A stretch of 64,000 nucleotides of DNA, from NCBI GenBank assembly GCA_025917655.1, contig CP084610.1, positions 1,240,001-1,304,000 on the forward strand, in the 5' to 3' direction. Below, piece after piece: positions 43,794-55,800 of the stretch (position 1 is its first letter; each line of letters opens with the position of its first letter). Origin of the DNA: Chlorella sorokiniana. Lineage: Eukaryota; Chlorophyta; Trebouxiophyceae; Chlorellales; Chlorellaceae. The translations under genes and the position numbers were made by a program. Below the pieces are notes generated by a model. It was not told the origin of the DNA. It worked only from the letters and a program-made list of their open reading frames with translations, and did not search any database.

Positions 43794-44381
43794 GCTGCAC
43801 CTTGCTCAAATCAACACGCCGCTGGGGGCTGCAAGCTCCGCAGAGGCGACCACTGGCCGCCAGCAGGGTTTTTAGGAGGGCAGCAATGGTGCCTACGGCT
43901 CACCTCCGCCAGGACGTTGGTGCTACAGGAAGACATTCGCGGCCGTGTGAATGGCCTGGCAAGGAGGGAGGGAGGTCGCGGTCCGTCATTGGCGGCAAGA
44001 CGCTGTTATGAGGGCCGTCGTAGCCTTGGAACGCAACGACACAGCCCCCGATCATTCTGCCAAATGGCGGCGAACCGACTACGGCGCTGTCGGCTGCAAG
44101 CAGCTTCGCCGGCATGTCGACAGCAGCGCGCTAACACTACGACTGTCGCCCATGGGCCCGCTCACCTCCAACTGCAGCAAGTTTGTGCCGAATTGGGCCG
44201 TCGTGAACGGCGGGGTGGCAGGTGAGTTGCTGGGTGAACAAGCGGGCGCGTGGGTTTTACGAGCTATAACACAATCTTTGTACGCGGAAACGCGCGAGGG
44301 AACGGCGATGTGGACCAGCCGTCGACGTGCCTCTTATGCGTATCGCGGCCCAGATTTGCCCATGTGCGGCATTGTTTCCAG

Positions 44382-44596
44382 GGCTGCAGCATTTTGCTTG
44401 TTGTTCCATATGCACGCCGAGGAGCTGACGGAACCCGCAATATCTGCCCTTGGAGCCAGGTTCCCCCAACGCGGCGGCGGGCAGCCCGGTGCTGGTGGGG
44501 GCCGCCTGCGACGTGCTGGCTGCCACAGTGCGGCACCACCCCTCCCTGCTAGACTGGGTCGGGCTTCCAGCAAACAACACTGCCGCCCACAAATGA
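44382..44596 (+). pseudogene. Possible exon fragment of a helical-repeat protein
   Basis: After an acceptor at 44380-44381, AAAFCLLFHMHAEELTEPAI can be spliced across a very short gap to SPVLVGAACDVLAATVRHHP and SLLDWVGLPANNTAAHK before TGA 44594-44596. The Leu/Val/Ala spacing is like HEAT-type helices of large scaffold proteins, such as nucleoporin-like ones. No complete gene could be built around it. It may be a relic, a small unrelated gene, or chance. Confidence 0.2.
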
Positions 44597-45160
44597 ACGA
44601 GTCAATGATCCTCGCGCAATCCGCCGCCTCCATTCAGGGTACCTCACGTGCAGCTGTGCAACAGCCGCCCGGGATGGCTCGTCCCGCGGCTTGCCTCGTT
44701 TCCTTGAGACAGGGCGACAGGAATGAAATTGATTGGGAACCCAAGTGTTAACACTGCGACTTGCGGCCATGTCAAGCAACTGAATTCAGACGGCAAACGG
44801 CTCAAGTTGAAGGGCTCGAGCAGATGCCGCCCCGTCGGACCAAAGGAGAGCAGCGCCGGTCACACCCCTGAGGTGTGTTTCAACGTTGGCAAACGTTTCC
44901 ATTGATGACGATCAGCATGCTGCCTGTAACCGTCCTGTCCTGCTTGGCTGAATGCGGCGATGGCAGACGTCAAGCGGTACGCGTCCAGTTGGCACTTCTT
45001 TCTGGCCAAAGGCCCGATTCATGTCGAAGAGATTGAAGCAGTGCTTTGGCCCCATCGCCTTCTGTAATTCTTTGCGCTGGGTGGCCCAGTCCTTTGCTGT
45101 TTCTGCCGAAGGCTCATGTCATCTGTCGCCTGCAGCATAAGCATGGTGTAGGGGGCTAGC
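44597..45160. other. Intergenic region
   Basis: About 560 bases with AT content above the local average and no supported ORF. It directly precedes the start codon of the M43-type gene and probably contains its promoter. Confidence 0.5.
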
Positions 45161-48100
45161 ATGCCTCGCAAGATGGTATCTTTGGAAGAGGTGAGCCGAC
45201 ATTTGTGGGAGAGCGGCGAGCACGAAGAGTCCGCCCCTGTGCCGGCGTCGCTGGCCTCCCCGAGGTCGCCCGCGCAGCGTGGAGCAGCGTACGTGCCCTC
45301 AAAGGTGCGTGCAGAAGGCTCCACAGCCACGCAAGGCAGCAACGCCCTGGCACGCCGCCGCTCGTCCGCCGGGTGCAGTGCGCACGCCGCCAGTGGCCAC
45401 TGCTCTCCTCATCTCTCCTGCGTGCACCCTGCAGCGATGGCCACCCTCTCCTGGCGTGTTGCTGGCCCTGGGTCTGGCCCTGGTGGCTGTTGGGGCGGCC
45501 CTGGTGGCGACGCCGCTGGCGCTGCGTGCGACGGGCGCCGCGGCCCCGCCGCCGGATGCGGCCGCCAGCCCGGCTGGCAGCGGGCTGAACGAGGAGGGCG
45601 TGCCGTTGGACGCGCTGCCGGCGGCGCAGCAGGATGGGGAGATGCCTGACTGCCAGGTGGCGCTGGTGAACCGCAGCACGTACCTGGATGCTGCCGCCGC
45701 CGCGGAGGCGAGCCTGCTGGGCGTCGCCGCCGCCGACCTTCCTCCCGACCAGCTGCGCGGCGCGGTGCAGCGCCTGCCGCCCCTGCTGCTGGGCACCGTA
45801 TTCTGGGTGCTGGTCAGCGACAGCCGGCCGTGGACGCCCCAGTTCCCCCCGCCGCCGCCGCCGCCCAGGTGGGTTCCCTCTCGTCGGCGCGTGCCGCGCC
45901 TGGCTCACAGGTCTCCGGCCCCCTCTGCTGCAGCCTTTGCAGCCTCAGGCGCCCGCGCATGCTTGCGCCTCATCGCCGCCGCCGCGCCGCCCGCAGGTGG
46001 AGGCGCTGAACGCGGCCTTCGAGGGGCTGGGGCTGGCCTTCCGGCTGGACGCCGTGGTGGCGGCCCCCGCCAGCGACGGCGCGGTGCTCGAGTGCGCGGC
46101 GCGGTGGGAGCAGCTGGCCGGGCAGCTGCTGCCTGAGGCAGCCCCCACAGCGGCAACGCCACGTCAGCGGACCCGCAGGCGGTGCATGTGGTGGTGTGTG
46201 AGCCTGAGGGAGCGCACGGCGCCGCGCGGGTGCTGGGCGACGGCGGCGACGGCGGCGGCGCCGCGGCAGGGGCGGTGCTGCTGCGGCGCAGCGCGCTGTG
46301 GCAGTCCCGCACCAGCCTGGTGCACCAGGTGCGGCTCCTGCCGCCTCCCCAGCGCGCCCAGCCGCCGCAGCACTCGCAACGCTTCCAGCCTGCGAGCCTG
46401 CTGCCGCTGCCAGCTGCGGGCGCCGGGCAGCGCAGCCAGGCTGTGTGGGGCCTGCCCCGTGCCGTACTGCGCTAGCCGCAGCCACACACCGCTCCCTCTT
46501 CTTGATGTCACAGCTGCCGCTGCATGCCGTGGCTGCCGCCACCACCAGCCAATGATCCAAACATCCCCCCCCCCGCCGCTCCCGCAGCTGGGCCACTTTT
46601 TGGGGCTGCCTCACCCCTATCCTGACGAGAAGGCGACGTGCCGGGTGGACGGCGACGGCGTGGCGGACACCCCCGCACCTACGCCCCCAACGCCGGCTGC
46701 CCGCTGGGCGACGACGGCGGCGCCATGAACGTGTGCCCCGACTCGCAGGACGGCCCGCTGCCCGCCCTCAACTTCATGGACCTCACCAACGACACCTGCA
46801 GGCGCGCCGCCTGCTGCTGCCCTGCGCCTGCTCCCTGTTCGCTGCCGCTGCTGCTGCCCCGCGCCCGCTGCTGCCGCCCTGCACTGCTGCTCCCTGTTTG
46901 CTGCTGCTGGTCGGTGGTGTGCATCGGTGCTGCGGCCGCTGCTCTCCCTCCCCTCCTGCTCCCTGCCGCTGCCCTGACTGCCCTTGCCCCGTTGGCGCGG
47001 TCCGGGTTGGGATGTGGGGCTGCGGTTGCTGTGCCAGCTGTCGGCGCCGCACGCCGCGCGTGGGAGGATGCGGGCGAGGGTGTGTGGGTGGCTTGATGAA
47101 GCGAGCTCGCTTACTGCCGCCCCGCAGGCGCGTGTTCAGCACCGGCCAGGCAGCGCGCATGCAGGCCATGCTGCGGGCGTACCGCCCCCGCCTCGCCGCG
47201 GCGGGCGCCGAGGCGCCGCGGCCGCAGCACCCGCTGGCGCTGCTGGCGGCGTGGCAGTCGGGGCCGCCGCCGCCGGGCGGCGCGCCCCCGGGCAGCCCTC
47301 CGCCGAGCCCTGGCAGCTGGCGGCGCTGGCTGCCGACGGCCAGCTGTCGGCAACTGCGTCGCAGTGCGGCTGCCTGGGCCCCGATGCAGCTGGGCGCGTC
47401 TTCTGGGCGGGCCAGCTCAACGCCAGCTATGAGGTGGGGCGGTGCGCCTGCTGCTGCCCGCCTGGCTGGGCGACGAGGGCCTGCTGACAGCTGGCGGCGG
47501 CGGCGGTGGCGAGGGCAGCTCTGTCGCTTTGGAGGCAGCAGCGGAGGCCGAGGCGCAAGGCACAGCGGGGATGATGCAGCCGCGGCAGCAGGGCCCGCTG
47601 TGCAGCTGGCAGCGGGAGAGGCGCCCGCGCCCGCCCCGCGCCGCCAGCTCAGCCTGACCCGGGGCTGTGGCTGGAGGTGAGGGTGGGCGACAGCCTGGAG
47701 GGGCAGCGCAACGAGCTGTGTGCCCGCACGCCGCTGGTGCTGGGGGCGCGCCGCTGCGGGACGTGCGGTGCGGGCGGCGGCTGGCGGGGCGGACAGTATC
47801 GCTGGAGCTGCTGGCAGACGGCGGCGCTGCTGAGCTGGAGGCCCGCCTGGCGCAGCGCGCGGCGTGCCTGTGCGAGGTGCAGCCCCTGGCGGCGCTGGCC
47901 CCCGCGGTGCCGGCAGGGCCCTCCAGCACCCGCAGCGGCAGCAGGAACACGAGCAGCAGCGGCAGCGGCGAGGGCGTGGATGCCGCCGTGGAGGGGCCTG
48001 CTGGCGGCGGCCCCGCTCAACAGCTCGGCCATGCAGGCGCGGCAGTCCTCCAGCGGCGGCTCGGCCGCGGAGGCGGCCCTCGCCGCGCCGCCGCCGCCGG

Positions 48101-49251
48101 GCAGCGCTCCGAGCTGCAGCGCCACCGCCGCCGAGCGCCGGCCCTGGTGGTCGCTGGATGCGGGGCTGGACGGCGCCTGGGTGCTCGGCCTGCGCCCTCC
48201 CTGCCCTTCTCCTGCGGGCAGCCAGCCGCGGGCGAGGCCTGCCAGCCGCCGCCGCCGCTCAGCTTGTCGGTGTTTGTGTCTGACGACCCGCCCGAGCGGC
48301 TGCTGGAGGCGCTGCGGCAGCCGGGCGGCAATGCCACCGCCGCCGCCGTGTGCGCAGCGGCGGTGGCGGTGCCTGGTGGGCGACCCGTGGAGGTTGCCTG
48401 TGCGGGGGATTCATGCACGGTGAGGCGCCAGCGAGAGAAGCTCAGTGGATTGCTGCAGCAGCTCTGAAGTCCTCCAGTCATGTGGCGGCGGCATTTTTGG
48501 GTTGCCACACCCCTGTGGCATCAGCCGGCTTGGGGGGCTCCCTTGGTCAAATGCAGCGACGGACTGACGCTGTTGCGATGCGCGGTGCAGGGCGGCACGT
48601 CACCGTGACGGTGGCCGAGGCCCAGCCCCAGGCGGCGGCGCTGTCGCTGTGCGGCGTGCTCCTGCTGGGGGCTGCTGAGCTGGCGCCAGCGCTGCACCTG
48701 GCCCAGCCGCCGGCGCTGGAGGCGACGCCGCCCGCGCTGCAGCCGCTGGCGCCAGCGCCCGTGGACGGCGACGGCGGCAGCTGCCTGGCGGCGCCGGGAG
48801 GGCCCGGGGGCGACGTCAGCGGCGACACCACCGCCAGCTGGCGCATGCAGCTGGATGGAAGCTACCCGCTGCTCGCGCTGCGGCTGGACGCCGAGGCGGC
48901 GGCGCCCGGCGGCGCCGTTGCGGTGAGCCTGCTGGATGGCGGGGGCCGCGTCGTGGCCGCACTGAATGCCAGCAGTGGCATGGCGGCGCCGGCCCTGGAG
49001 CTTCCTGCCGGCCTGCATGCGGCGGCGGTGGCGGTGGATGGCTTCAAGCGGTTGTGCGAGGTGCAGCTGCTGGCGGCGGCTGCCCGGCCAGCGGCTGCCT
49101 ACTGGCTGGCGCCCGCTTCGCCTCGCGGCTCGGCGGCGTCGTGGCAGGTCCTGCTGCATGGCTTGGAGGTGTCGGGCGGCAGCGTGGCGGATGCTGTTGA
49201 TGCCGACCCAGGCACCTGCCTCACAGTGCGGGCTGCCGAGTTGGGGGCAGC

Positions 49252-49296
<45 letters not shown>

Positions 49297-49661
49297 GCTG
49301 GGGCCGGCGGTGGAGGTGCGGCTGGGAGGCGCCCACCAGCTGCACACCGCCCGCCTGCTGGCTGGGGGCCTCACCGCGCAGAACGTGACCCTCGCCGTGG
49401 CCGCCCCGCGCGCCGACAACCGCGCCGCCAGCTGGACCCCTTTCTGCCAGCCCGCGGCGGAGCTGCGGCCCTGGAGCCCCGCCTCGCTGCCCTGCCTGGA
49501 TGGCCCGCTGCTGGCTGATCGGCTGCTGATCAGCCTGCCTGGCGCTGGTGGCGGCGGCAGCGGCAGCGGCAGCGCCGCCGGTGCTCAGCCAGAGGGGGGC
49601 CAGCCCCGGCTTCACGCTCTGCGATGTCGCCCTGTACGGCCTTCCTGCCCCCGCAGCTTGA
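45161..49661 (+). CDS. Membrane-anchored pappalysin-like (M43) metalloprotease homologue with discoidin-like repeats
   Basis: ATG 45161 starts a short cytoplasmic part (MPRKMVSLEEVSRHLW); exon 2 (from 45435) encodes one membrane segment (GVLLALGLALVAVGAALVAT), suggesting type II topology. The protease-like region has LNAAFEGLGLAFRL, a zinc site spliced from SLVHQ (ends 46329) and LGHFLGLPHPYPDEKATC, then VDGDGVADTP, GCPLGDDGGAMNVCP and the Met-turn NFMDLTNDTC. This order is that of M43B pappalysin-like peptidases, but the HExxHxxGxxH motif reads HQLGHFLGLPH: all three zinc His, no catalytic Glu. The long C-terminal part has repeated segments with LWLEVRVGDSLEGQRNELC, LCEVQ, VEVRLGGAHQLHTARLLAGG and a final TLCDVALYG, suggestive of F5/8-type galactose-binding modules, plus a Ser13 tract. 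Several one-base frame breaks occur (for example the C run 46670-46674). Continuity of one gene over 4.5 kb is inferred. Confidence 0.7.
49257..49295 (+). repeat. AGC microsatellite encoding Ser13
   Basis: Thirteen consecutive AGC codons (Ser13) inside the C-terminal extracellular region of the M43-type protein, between GAAN and KLGPAVEVRLGG. It probably forms a linker next to a galactose-binding-like module. Confidence 0.9.
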
Positions 49662-50286
49662 TGCTTCCTTGTGTGGTGCGAGGTCGCCGCGCTGGCTCAT
49701 CGCGACATGAGTCCCTTGCTGCACACTCTCATGTCCCCCTGTTCAGCATTCATCCTTCGATAAATTTTTCCCAGCTCGCCTCTTTTCGTGAGTTCACTCC
49801 GGCCCAGGTACTTGACAGGTTCTCCACCCACACCCATTTATTCTTTGCACACACCTTCATACACTCTGATACTCACCTTGTCCGCACTGATGATGCTAAT
49901 GCTGACGCAGAATGTTTGGCTGAAAGAGGACAGTTGGTAACCTACTGAAGAATCCACAGGGGTCGGTTGCACAGTCATGTCGGCTTCCGTCATCCAGTGG
50001 GCGACGGGGGGCCAGCCCCACAAGCGGGGATGCCCGCCACAGGCAGGCGTTTCCGTTTTGATGGCCAGCGAGTCTGCTGCCCTTTCTAGCCTTAATGTGC
50101 TCGTTCGACTTCGTACGTTTGGATTAAGCATTTGATCAAGCTGCACCACAGGGCTGAAGGTAGCGGCGGCGGCGCCGCCACACGCGCGCTGTCCTGCCCT
50201 TCGCCTCTCTTTTTGCAGCGAGCTGGACCATTGCGCCATCGTCAATCGCTCCGCCCAGTGTGTCAGGAAGTGCAGGACCAGCAAGC
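49662..50286. other. Intergenic region
   Basis: 625 bases between two genes on the same strand. The first part (49680-49900) is AT-rich and likely 3' UTR; the rest should hold the ClpS promoter. No RNA gene seen. Confidence 0.5.
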
Positions 50287-51695
50287 ATGGCTCTCTGCGT
50301 GGCGCCGCGGCTGGGCGTGCAGGTGAGCACTTTGGGCCGAACTCACGGCGACGGTCACTGTCCACCAGCTTATTGCTGACAGTACTGTAATCTGTCAACC
50401 GTGCAGGCGGGCCTTGCGGCTGAGAAGCCTACTCTGCGAGGTGCGCCTGGGCGGGGCTGGGCTGCCTGGCAGGGCCCCTGCTGCAGCTGTCAGGGCTCGG
50501 TGTCGACCGGGATGCGGGAGAGCTGCCGGCACGGCCCTGTGCTGGGGACCAGGTGCCAGTGCCGCCCGCCTTCTCGCTGCCCCTCCCGACCGGCGGCCCT
50601 GGCTGCCTTGCACTGCAGGCGCGTGGGCCCCTGCAGCCCCCAGACGCGCCCAGCGCTGCTCCCGCGCGGCCGTGGAGGCACGGGCGCAGGCTCCGCGGGC
50701 GGCAACGTCATCGACCGCCCCGCCACCAAACCCGGCCAGGACAAGCGGTGCGCAGCGCCGGCGGCGCCGCCACCGCAGTTTGCCTGCACGCCTGTTTTGC
50801 CTGCGCCCTGGGGACCCCCATGCCGTCCTGCACCTAGAGAGCCCCTGCCGCCATGCCACGCATCCCAGCCCCTCCCTGGCGGGACCCAGCCGCCTGTCCA
50901 GCTCAGCCTTTGGTGCTGCCCCCCCGGCAGGCGCGATGCTGCCCGGCGGGCCCCCTCCTACCGCGTGCTGCTGCACAACGACTCGTACAACCGGCGGGAA
51001 TACGTGGTGCAGGTGCGCGCGCAGCGCCGCACACCCGCCGCTGATCTCGCTTACGGGCAGGGCGGAGGGGGCGGGTGCGGTGGTGGGAGCAGCTGTGTGC
51101 ACGTCGACGGCGGCGCAGCCCCTGTCCTGTTGGCGACGCCGGCAGCTCCCTGCGGAGGTTGTGCCCCTGCCTGTGCCCCTGACCTGGGCGTGGGGCCACG
51201 CGGGCCCCCCGCAGGTGCTGATGAAGGTTGTGGAGGGGACCACCGTGGACGATGCGGTCAACATCATGCAGGAGGCCCACGTCAACGGCCTGGCCCTGGT
51301 CACGCAGTGCTCGCAGGTGGGCCATGGGAATGGGGCGCGCATGCAGCAGGGGGGCAGGGGGCAGCTGACCAGGTTTGGGCTGTGCTCTGCAAACCTGCGC
51401 TGCGGCGGCGTGCAGCAGCAGCTGCGGTTGGCTGCTGCCTGGCGTTATGCTGTTGGTGCCGCCTGGGGGGGCTGGGCGGGAGGAGCCATGAGGCATCCAG
51501 AGGGGGTTTGCGCCGCAGGCGCAGGCGGGGCTGGGCGGTGGGGTGAGACCGCGGCGATGCTCAAGGCCCTCCTCCTGCTCTCCCGCTGTACTGCAGGAGA
51601 AGGCCGAGCTGTACTGCGAATCGCTGCGCCTCAACGGCCTCATCTCAACCATCGAGCCCGCCGACGGCGGCAGCGACGGCACCAGCAGCAGCTGA
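50287..51695 (+). CDS. CLPS1: ClpS adaptor protein, plastid type
   Basis: N-recognin that binds substrates with bulky N-terminal residues and delivers them to the Clp protease, here predicted in the chloroplast stroma. ATG 50287; first exons 50287-50322 and 50407-50440 give a short transit-type leader (MALCVAPRLGVQAGLAAEKP). The conserved part starts NVIDRPATKPGQDK, then APSYRVLLHNDSYNRREYVV with the ClpS substrate-pocket HND, then VLMKVVEGTTVDDAVNIMQE, AHVNGLALVTQCSQ and EKAELYCESLRLNGLISTIE before a polar GGSDGTSSS end and TGA 51693-51695. Exon phases fit GT-AG junctions around each block. The exon before NVIDRP probably has the same one-base break seen in neighbouring genes. Confidence 0.92.
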
Positions 51696-52819
51696 GGCGC
51701 GGCCGCGGCCTGCGGGCCGGCTGCCGCACGTGGCTCGGCAGCCCGCTCACCCACCGCCCTGGCCGCCCCGCCCGCACGCTGCCGCCCCCACGGCTGCCGC
51801 AGGAGTCTGCTTCTGCTGCCTCGTCTGCCCACTGCGAATCACCCCTGAGAAGACAAGCGGTACCTGCGGTACCTCCCGTGCCAGCGTGGCCGCCCAGCCT
51901 GCCCCTCCTCCCCCACCCCCTACCCCGCCCCATCCCCTTTGCACAAGTCCGGCCAAGGCTGCGTGTGCGCCTGGTGCAGCACTGATAAGTTGGCTGAGGC
52001 GCGTGGCAGCATCCTGCCACGTGGGCAGGCCCCCTCTCCTGCCTCGAGCGCCACCCGTTCCTGTTTTTATTGACCGACCGCGCGTATGCTCATTTCATTT
52101 GTCCTTTCTGCTGGGCATGGCCCCTCAGCGGTGGGCTTGGCCGCTCGCTTGCCCGCCGCTGCAGCGCCGCCGCCTCCCCTCCCCTCCCCCTCTTCTGAGG
52201 GATCCCCTCCCCCTTCCGAGTTTTGAGCCTTTGTACATGCACTGTATCCCTGCCCCTCCCCTCCCCCTGCCGGCCCCACCCCTCTGCCCTCCTCCCCACC
52301 TCCCTTTCTGCACCCCTTAGCTAGCATCACAGCAGTCGCTCCTGCTCCGCGCCACATCCACCCTGCGTGCTTGGTGCCTCCAGCAGGGCCTTGTGACCAG
52401 CATACAACTTGCGGCTGGACTGCAGCCATCTGGTGATGTGCGGGCGAGGCGACTCAGCTTGTCACACATTCCTGCACAGCCCGAAGTCTGCGAGGCAGCA
52501 GCGAGATGGGCTGCTGCTGTCAAATCAAACAGGGGGTGCACTGCGGCAAATCAAAATAGGCGGTGAGAAGAGGTGCAAGGGGGCATGGGTGGGCGAGCGG
52601 GCGTCTGGGCAGGAAGAACAGTGGAAGCAGAGCGTGTCTTGCGGCCTTCGGACATGCGTAGAAGGAGGTTTAGTGTGCTATCGACGGGCAGCGGCCATAC
52701 GAGCAAGAACTCAATCAATCGGCAAAGCTGTTGCGATGACTGGAAACAAGCAGAGGGGTTGGACCGAGTGAGCTGCGCGGCAGCCGCAGCAGGCGGGGGC
52801 TGAGCTCCGGCACGCCGCC
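51696..52819. other. Convergent 3' region, ClpS / ALB3
   Basis: About 1.1 kb between two stop codons. 51880-52320 is pyrimidine-rich on the + strand, as in other 3' UTRs here. There is no conserved ORF. Confidence 0.5.
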
Positions 52820-55800
52820 TCACTTCTTGCTCTTCTTGGCGCCCTTCTTCTTGCCACGGCTCCCGGCCACCTTGTGCTGCTGCTGGGGTTCTGCCGCCTC
52901 CACCTGGGCGGGCTCGGAGGCCTCGGCCGCCGCCACCTCGCCCTCACCCTGCGCCGTCGAACCAGCATGCGTCGCCTCCACCACCTCCGCCTCGACCACC
53001 TCGGCCTCAGCCACAGCCACGGAGGCGGAGGGTGCCTCGGCCTCCGCTGCAGCGGGCGCCGGGCCCGAGCCGTTGCTGCTGACGGCCTGCAAGGGCAGCA
53101 GAAGGGGCGGGGGTAGCGTGGCGGTGAGCTGCTGCAGCCCCGCCAGCCAGGCGATGCACGCAGGCTGGTGCAGCGCGCGGGCGCTGAGGGTGTGTGGCGC
53201 AAGCGGCCGCAGCCTGCTGCTCTTGCGTGGCGCCGACGCTGCAGCTGCTACCTGCACCGCCGGCTTGGCTGCAGCCTCCCTCTCCTTGAGCGCCCTAAAC
53301 TTGGCCCCCGCTCAGGCGCCGCGGCAGCAGCGGGCGCAGGCGCCGCCACGCCCGCCGCAGCCTGTGCAACAGGCAGCACAGCGGCAGATGATGCCTCACA
53401 CAGCCTCCCCTGCCTGGCCCTCCTGTCCTCAGCAATCCAAACTCAATAGTGGATAAGGCAGACCTGAGCCCGCAGTGCAGACAGTGGCAGGGAAGCAGCT
53501 GCGCACCTGCGACGCCGCCCTGGCCGCCGCCTCCCGCGCCTTGATGGCCCGGAACTTCTCGCCCCGCCCGCCAGCGGCGTCCCCCGCCAGCCGCCGCCGC
53601 CTCCAGCTGCTTGGGGCTGCGCCGCGCGTTCAGCTCCTTGCCTGTGATGGCACGCGCAGCGCAGACTGGGCTGAGCACGGCGAGTACAAGAGGAGGCCAG
53701 GGCGAGAACACCAGCGAACACAACCGAAAACATTTCTTCGAAGAACAGAGCCGCCAGGCTGCCTCACCGCTGGGCTTCTTCTCCACTTCCTGCGCTTCCA
53801 CATCCACCACAGCGCCGCGCGGCGGCGGCGCCGCCACCCACGACGCCCTGCGCTGCCTGGAAGCTGCGGCGCAGGTAGAGCTGCTGGGCGGTGGTGATGA
53901 GGTTGTTGGTGAACCAGTAGAGGGTGAGGCCGGAGGGGACGTTGAGCGAGAACCAGCCGATCATGAGGGGCAGGAACTTGAGGATGGCCTGCGTCTGCTG
54001 CTGCGCCGGGTCCTGGCTCTGCGGCGGGCTGATCGCCTTCTGGCTGATGTACTGCGGCATGGCAGGCGGAGGGGGGCGAGGCAGAGGAGCAGGGGTGAGC
54101 ACAGGCGTCGCAACCCAGGAGTGGGGCAGCTCAAGCCCCCTTTGCTCTCTAACAGGTAAAGCTTAAAATTCAACGAGGCATCACGGGCGCTTGCCCCAGC
54201 AATGCCGTGGCATGAGCCAGCGCGGCTTTTCATAGGTCTGCCCCCTGCGCCGTGCGCCGCCCACCTGCGACACCACCAGCAGCACGGGCAGCACGAGGTA
54301 CGCGCCGGTCTGGGCCCAGCCCAGAGTCGCGCGCGCCCCTCCCACTTGAACAGCCAGCCCAGGCCGCCCTGCGGGAGCAGGCGAGGGGGCGCAGGTCAGC
54401 AAGCTTTTGGTGAAGGGCAAGGCAGGAGGCGCACGTTGGGAAATGCAAGAAAGAGAGAGTCCAGGGGGGACGCACATTGACTGTGGTGGGCCCTGCCAGC
54501 GACGGGATCCAGAAGAAGCCGTCGGTCAGGAGGCCCTCGTCAGCCACGTTTGACAGCGCCCTGCAAGCACACGCCAGGCCCCGCGCTGAGGCGCTGCCCA
54601 GCACGTGTGCTCTCCACGCTGCTGACCCAGCATGCGTGCATAAAGACGTTGGCAGTGCCCAGCAGTTATGGCCTGGCAACAGACATCGCAATGATGGGCA
54701 GAGCTTACTTGTACAGGCCGATGAACACCGGGATGGTGGCTAGGGAGGGCAGGCAGCCGGCCAGCGGGTTCACACCCGCGGTCTGGTACACGCGCGCGGT
54801 CTCCACCTGCAAAAACAACAAGGACGAGGCAAAATAGGTGAAGAACGTTCCGTAGAAGGCAAAAAGGCAACAGGAACCGACTAAAAGTCCGAAAGGTCGC
54901 GGGCAGGATCGAACCACCGACCTGTCGATCTGCAGTCGACTGCTCTACCACTGAGCTACACGACCAATCGAAGATGCGGCCGATTGCACTTTCCAACTGA
55001 TCTGGTTCTTGGAACCCGAATTTTGGGAAGTTTTCCGGCTGCGTTCCCCACAGTACAGCTTTGCGCGAGAAAAAACGCTGTTCATGCTAGTATACTAACG
55101 CTTGTGAGCTCAGGCATTAGTATACGTCCATGCCAAAGAGTTGGATGGGAGTCAGCGACACAGATCCCCAAACACCGCGACTGTTTTTCGTTTCCAGCAA
55201 TATGCGGCCCCGTCGCGCACAGCAGTAGGCCTCGACAGCACCGAAACATAAGCTTTTGAGTTAAACGCAGTAATGAGGGTGGGGCAAACAGGGCGGCCAA
55301 AAACCGGCGTGCTTGGGAAACCTGTGGCATCGCCCTGCTCTGCCTTGCTTTCTCAGAGCGCCTTAGAACCAGCTTTTCAGCACGACCAATCGACCCTGTC
55401 TGCGCATGGTACACCCGTTGACCACACCCATGCACCCATTGGCCCCAGCCCACCTGAAGGCGCTCCGGGTCGTTGGCATACTTGGCCTGCATCTCCTTCA
55501 CGCGTGGCTGCAGCGCCTGCATGCTCAGCGTGGACTCCACCTGCAGCAGGCGGTTGGCCACAACCGTGATCAGCAGCCTTTGCCCCGACCCTCGCGACTG
55601 GGGTGTGTGCCCGCCCGTCAAGGGCTGCATGCGGGCTGGCCCACCTGCTGCTTGGTGAGCGGGTAGGTGGCGACCTTGACGATGACCGTCAGCAGGATGA
55701 TGGCAAAGCCGTAGCTGCGGGATGGCACAAAGAAGCAGGATCGGCACTACGCTGTGGAGCATGGCCTGTCCACTCCCCATCGCCGCACTTGCAACAGCTG

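Noticed and set aside
43951-44751. 266-codon + strand open frame
   Set aside because: Mixed composition without recognisable motifs, and it overlaps a more protein-like fragment in another frame at 44382-44596.
44900-44955. C/D-box snoRNA-like arrangement (TTGATGACG ... GGCTGAA)
   Set aside because: No terminal stem closes the boxes and no guide or D'/C' pair is convincing; such short matches are common by chance.
45500-49661. Two independent genes (a protease and a separate discoidin-like protein) instead of one
   Set aside because: No convincing stop, polyadenylation signal and new start were found between the parts once one-base breaks are allowed; kept as one gene, with this alternative noted as possible.
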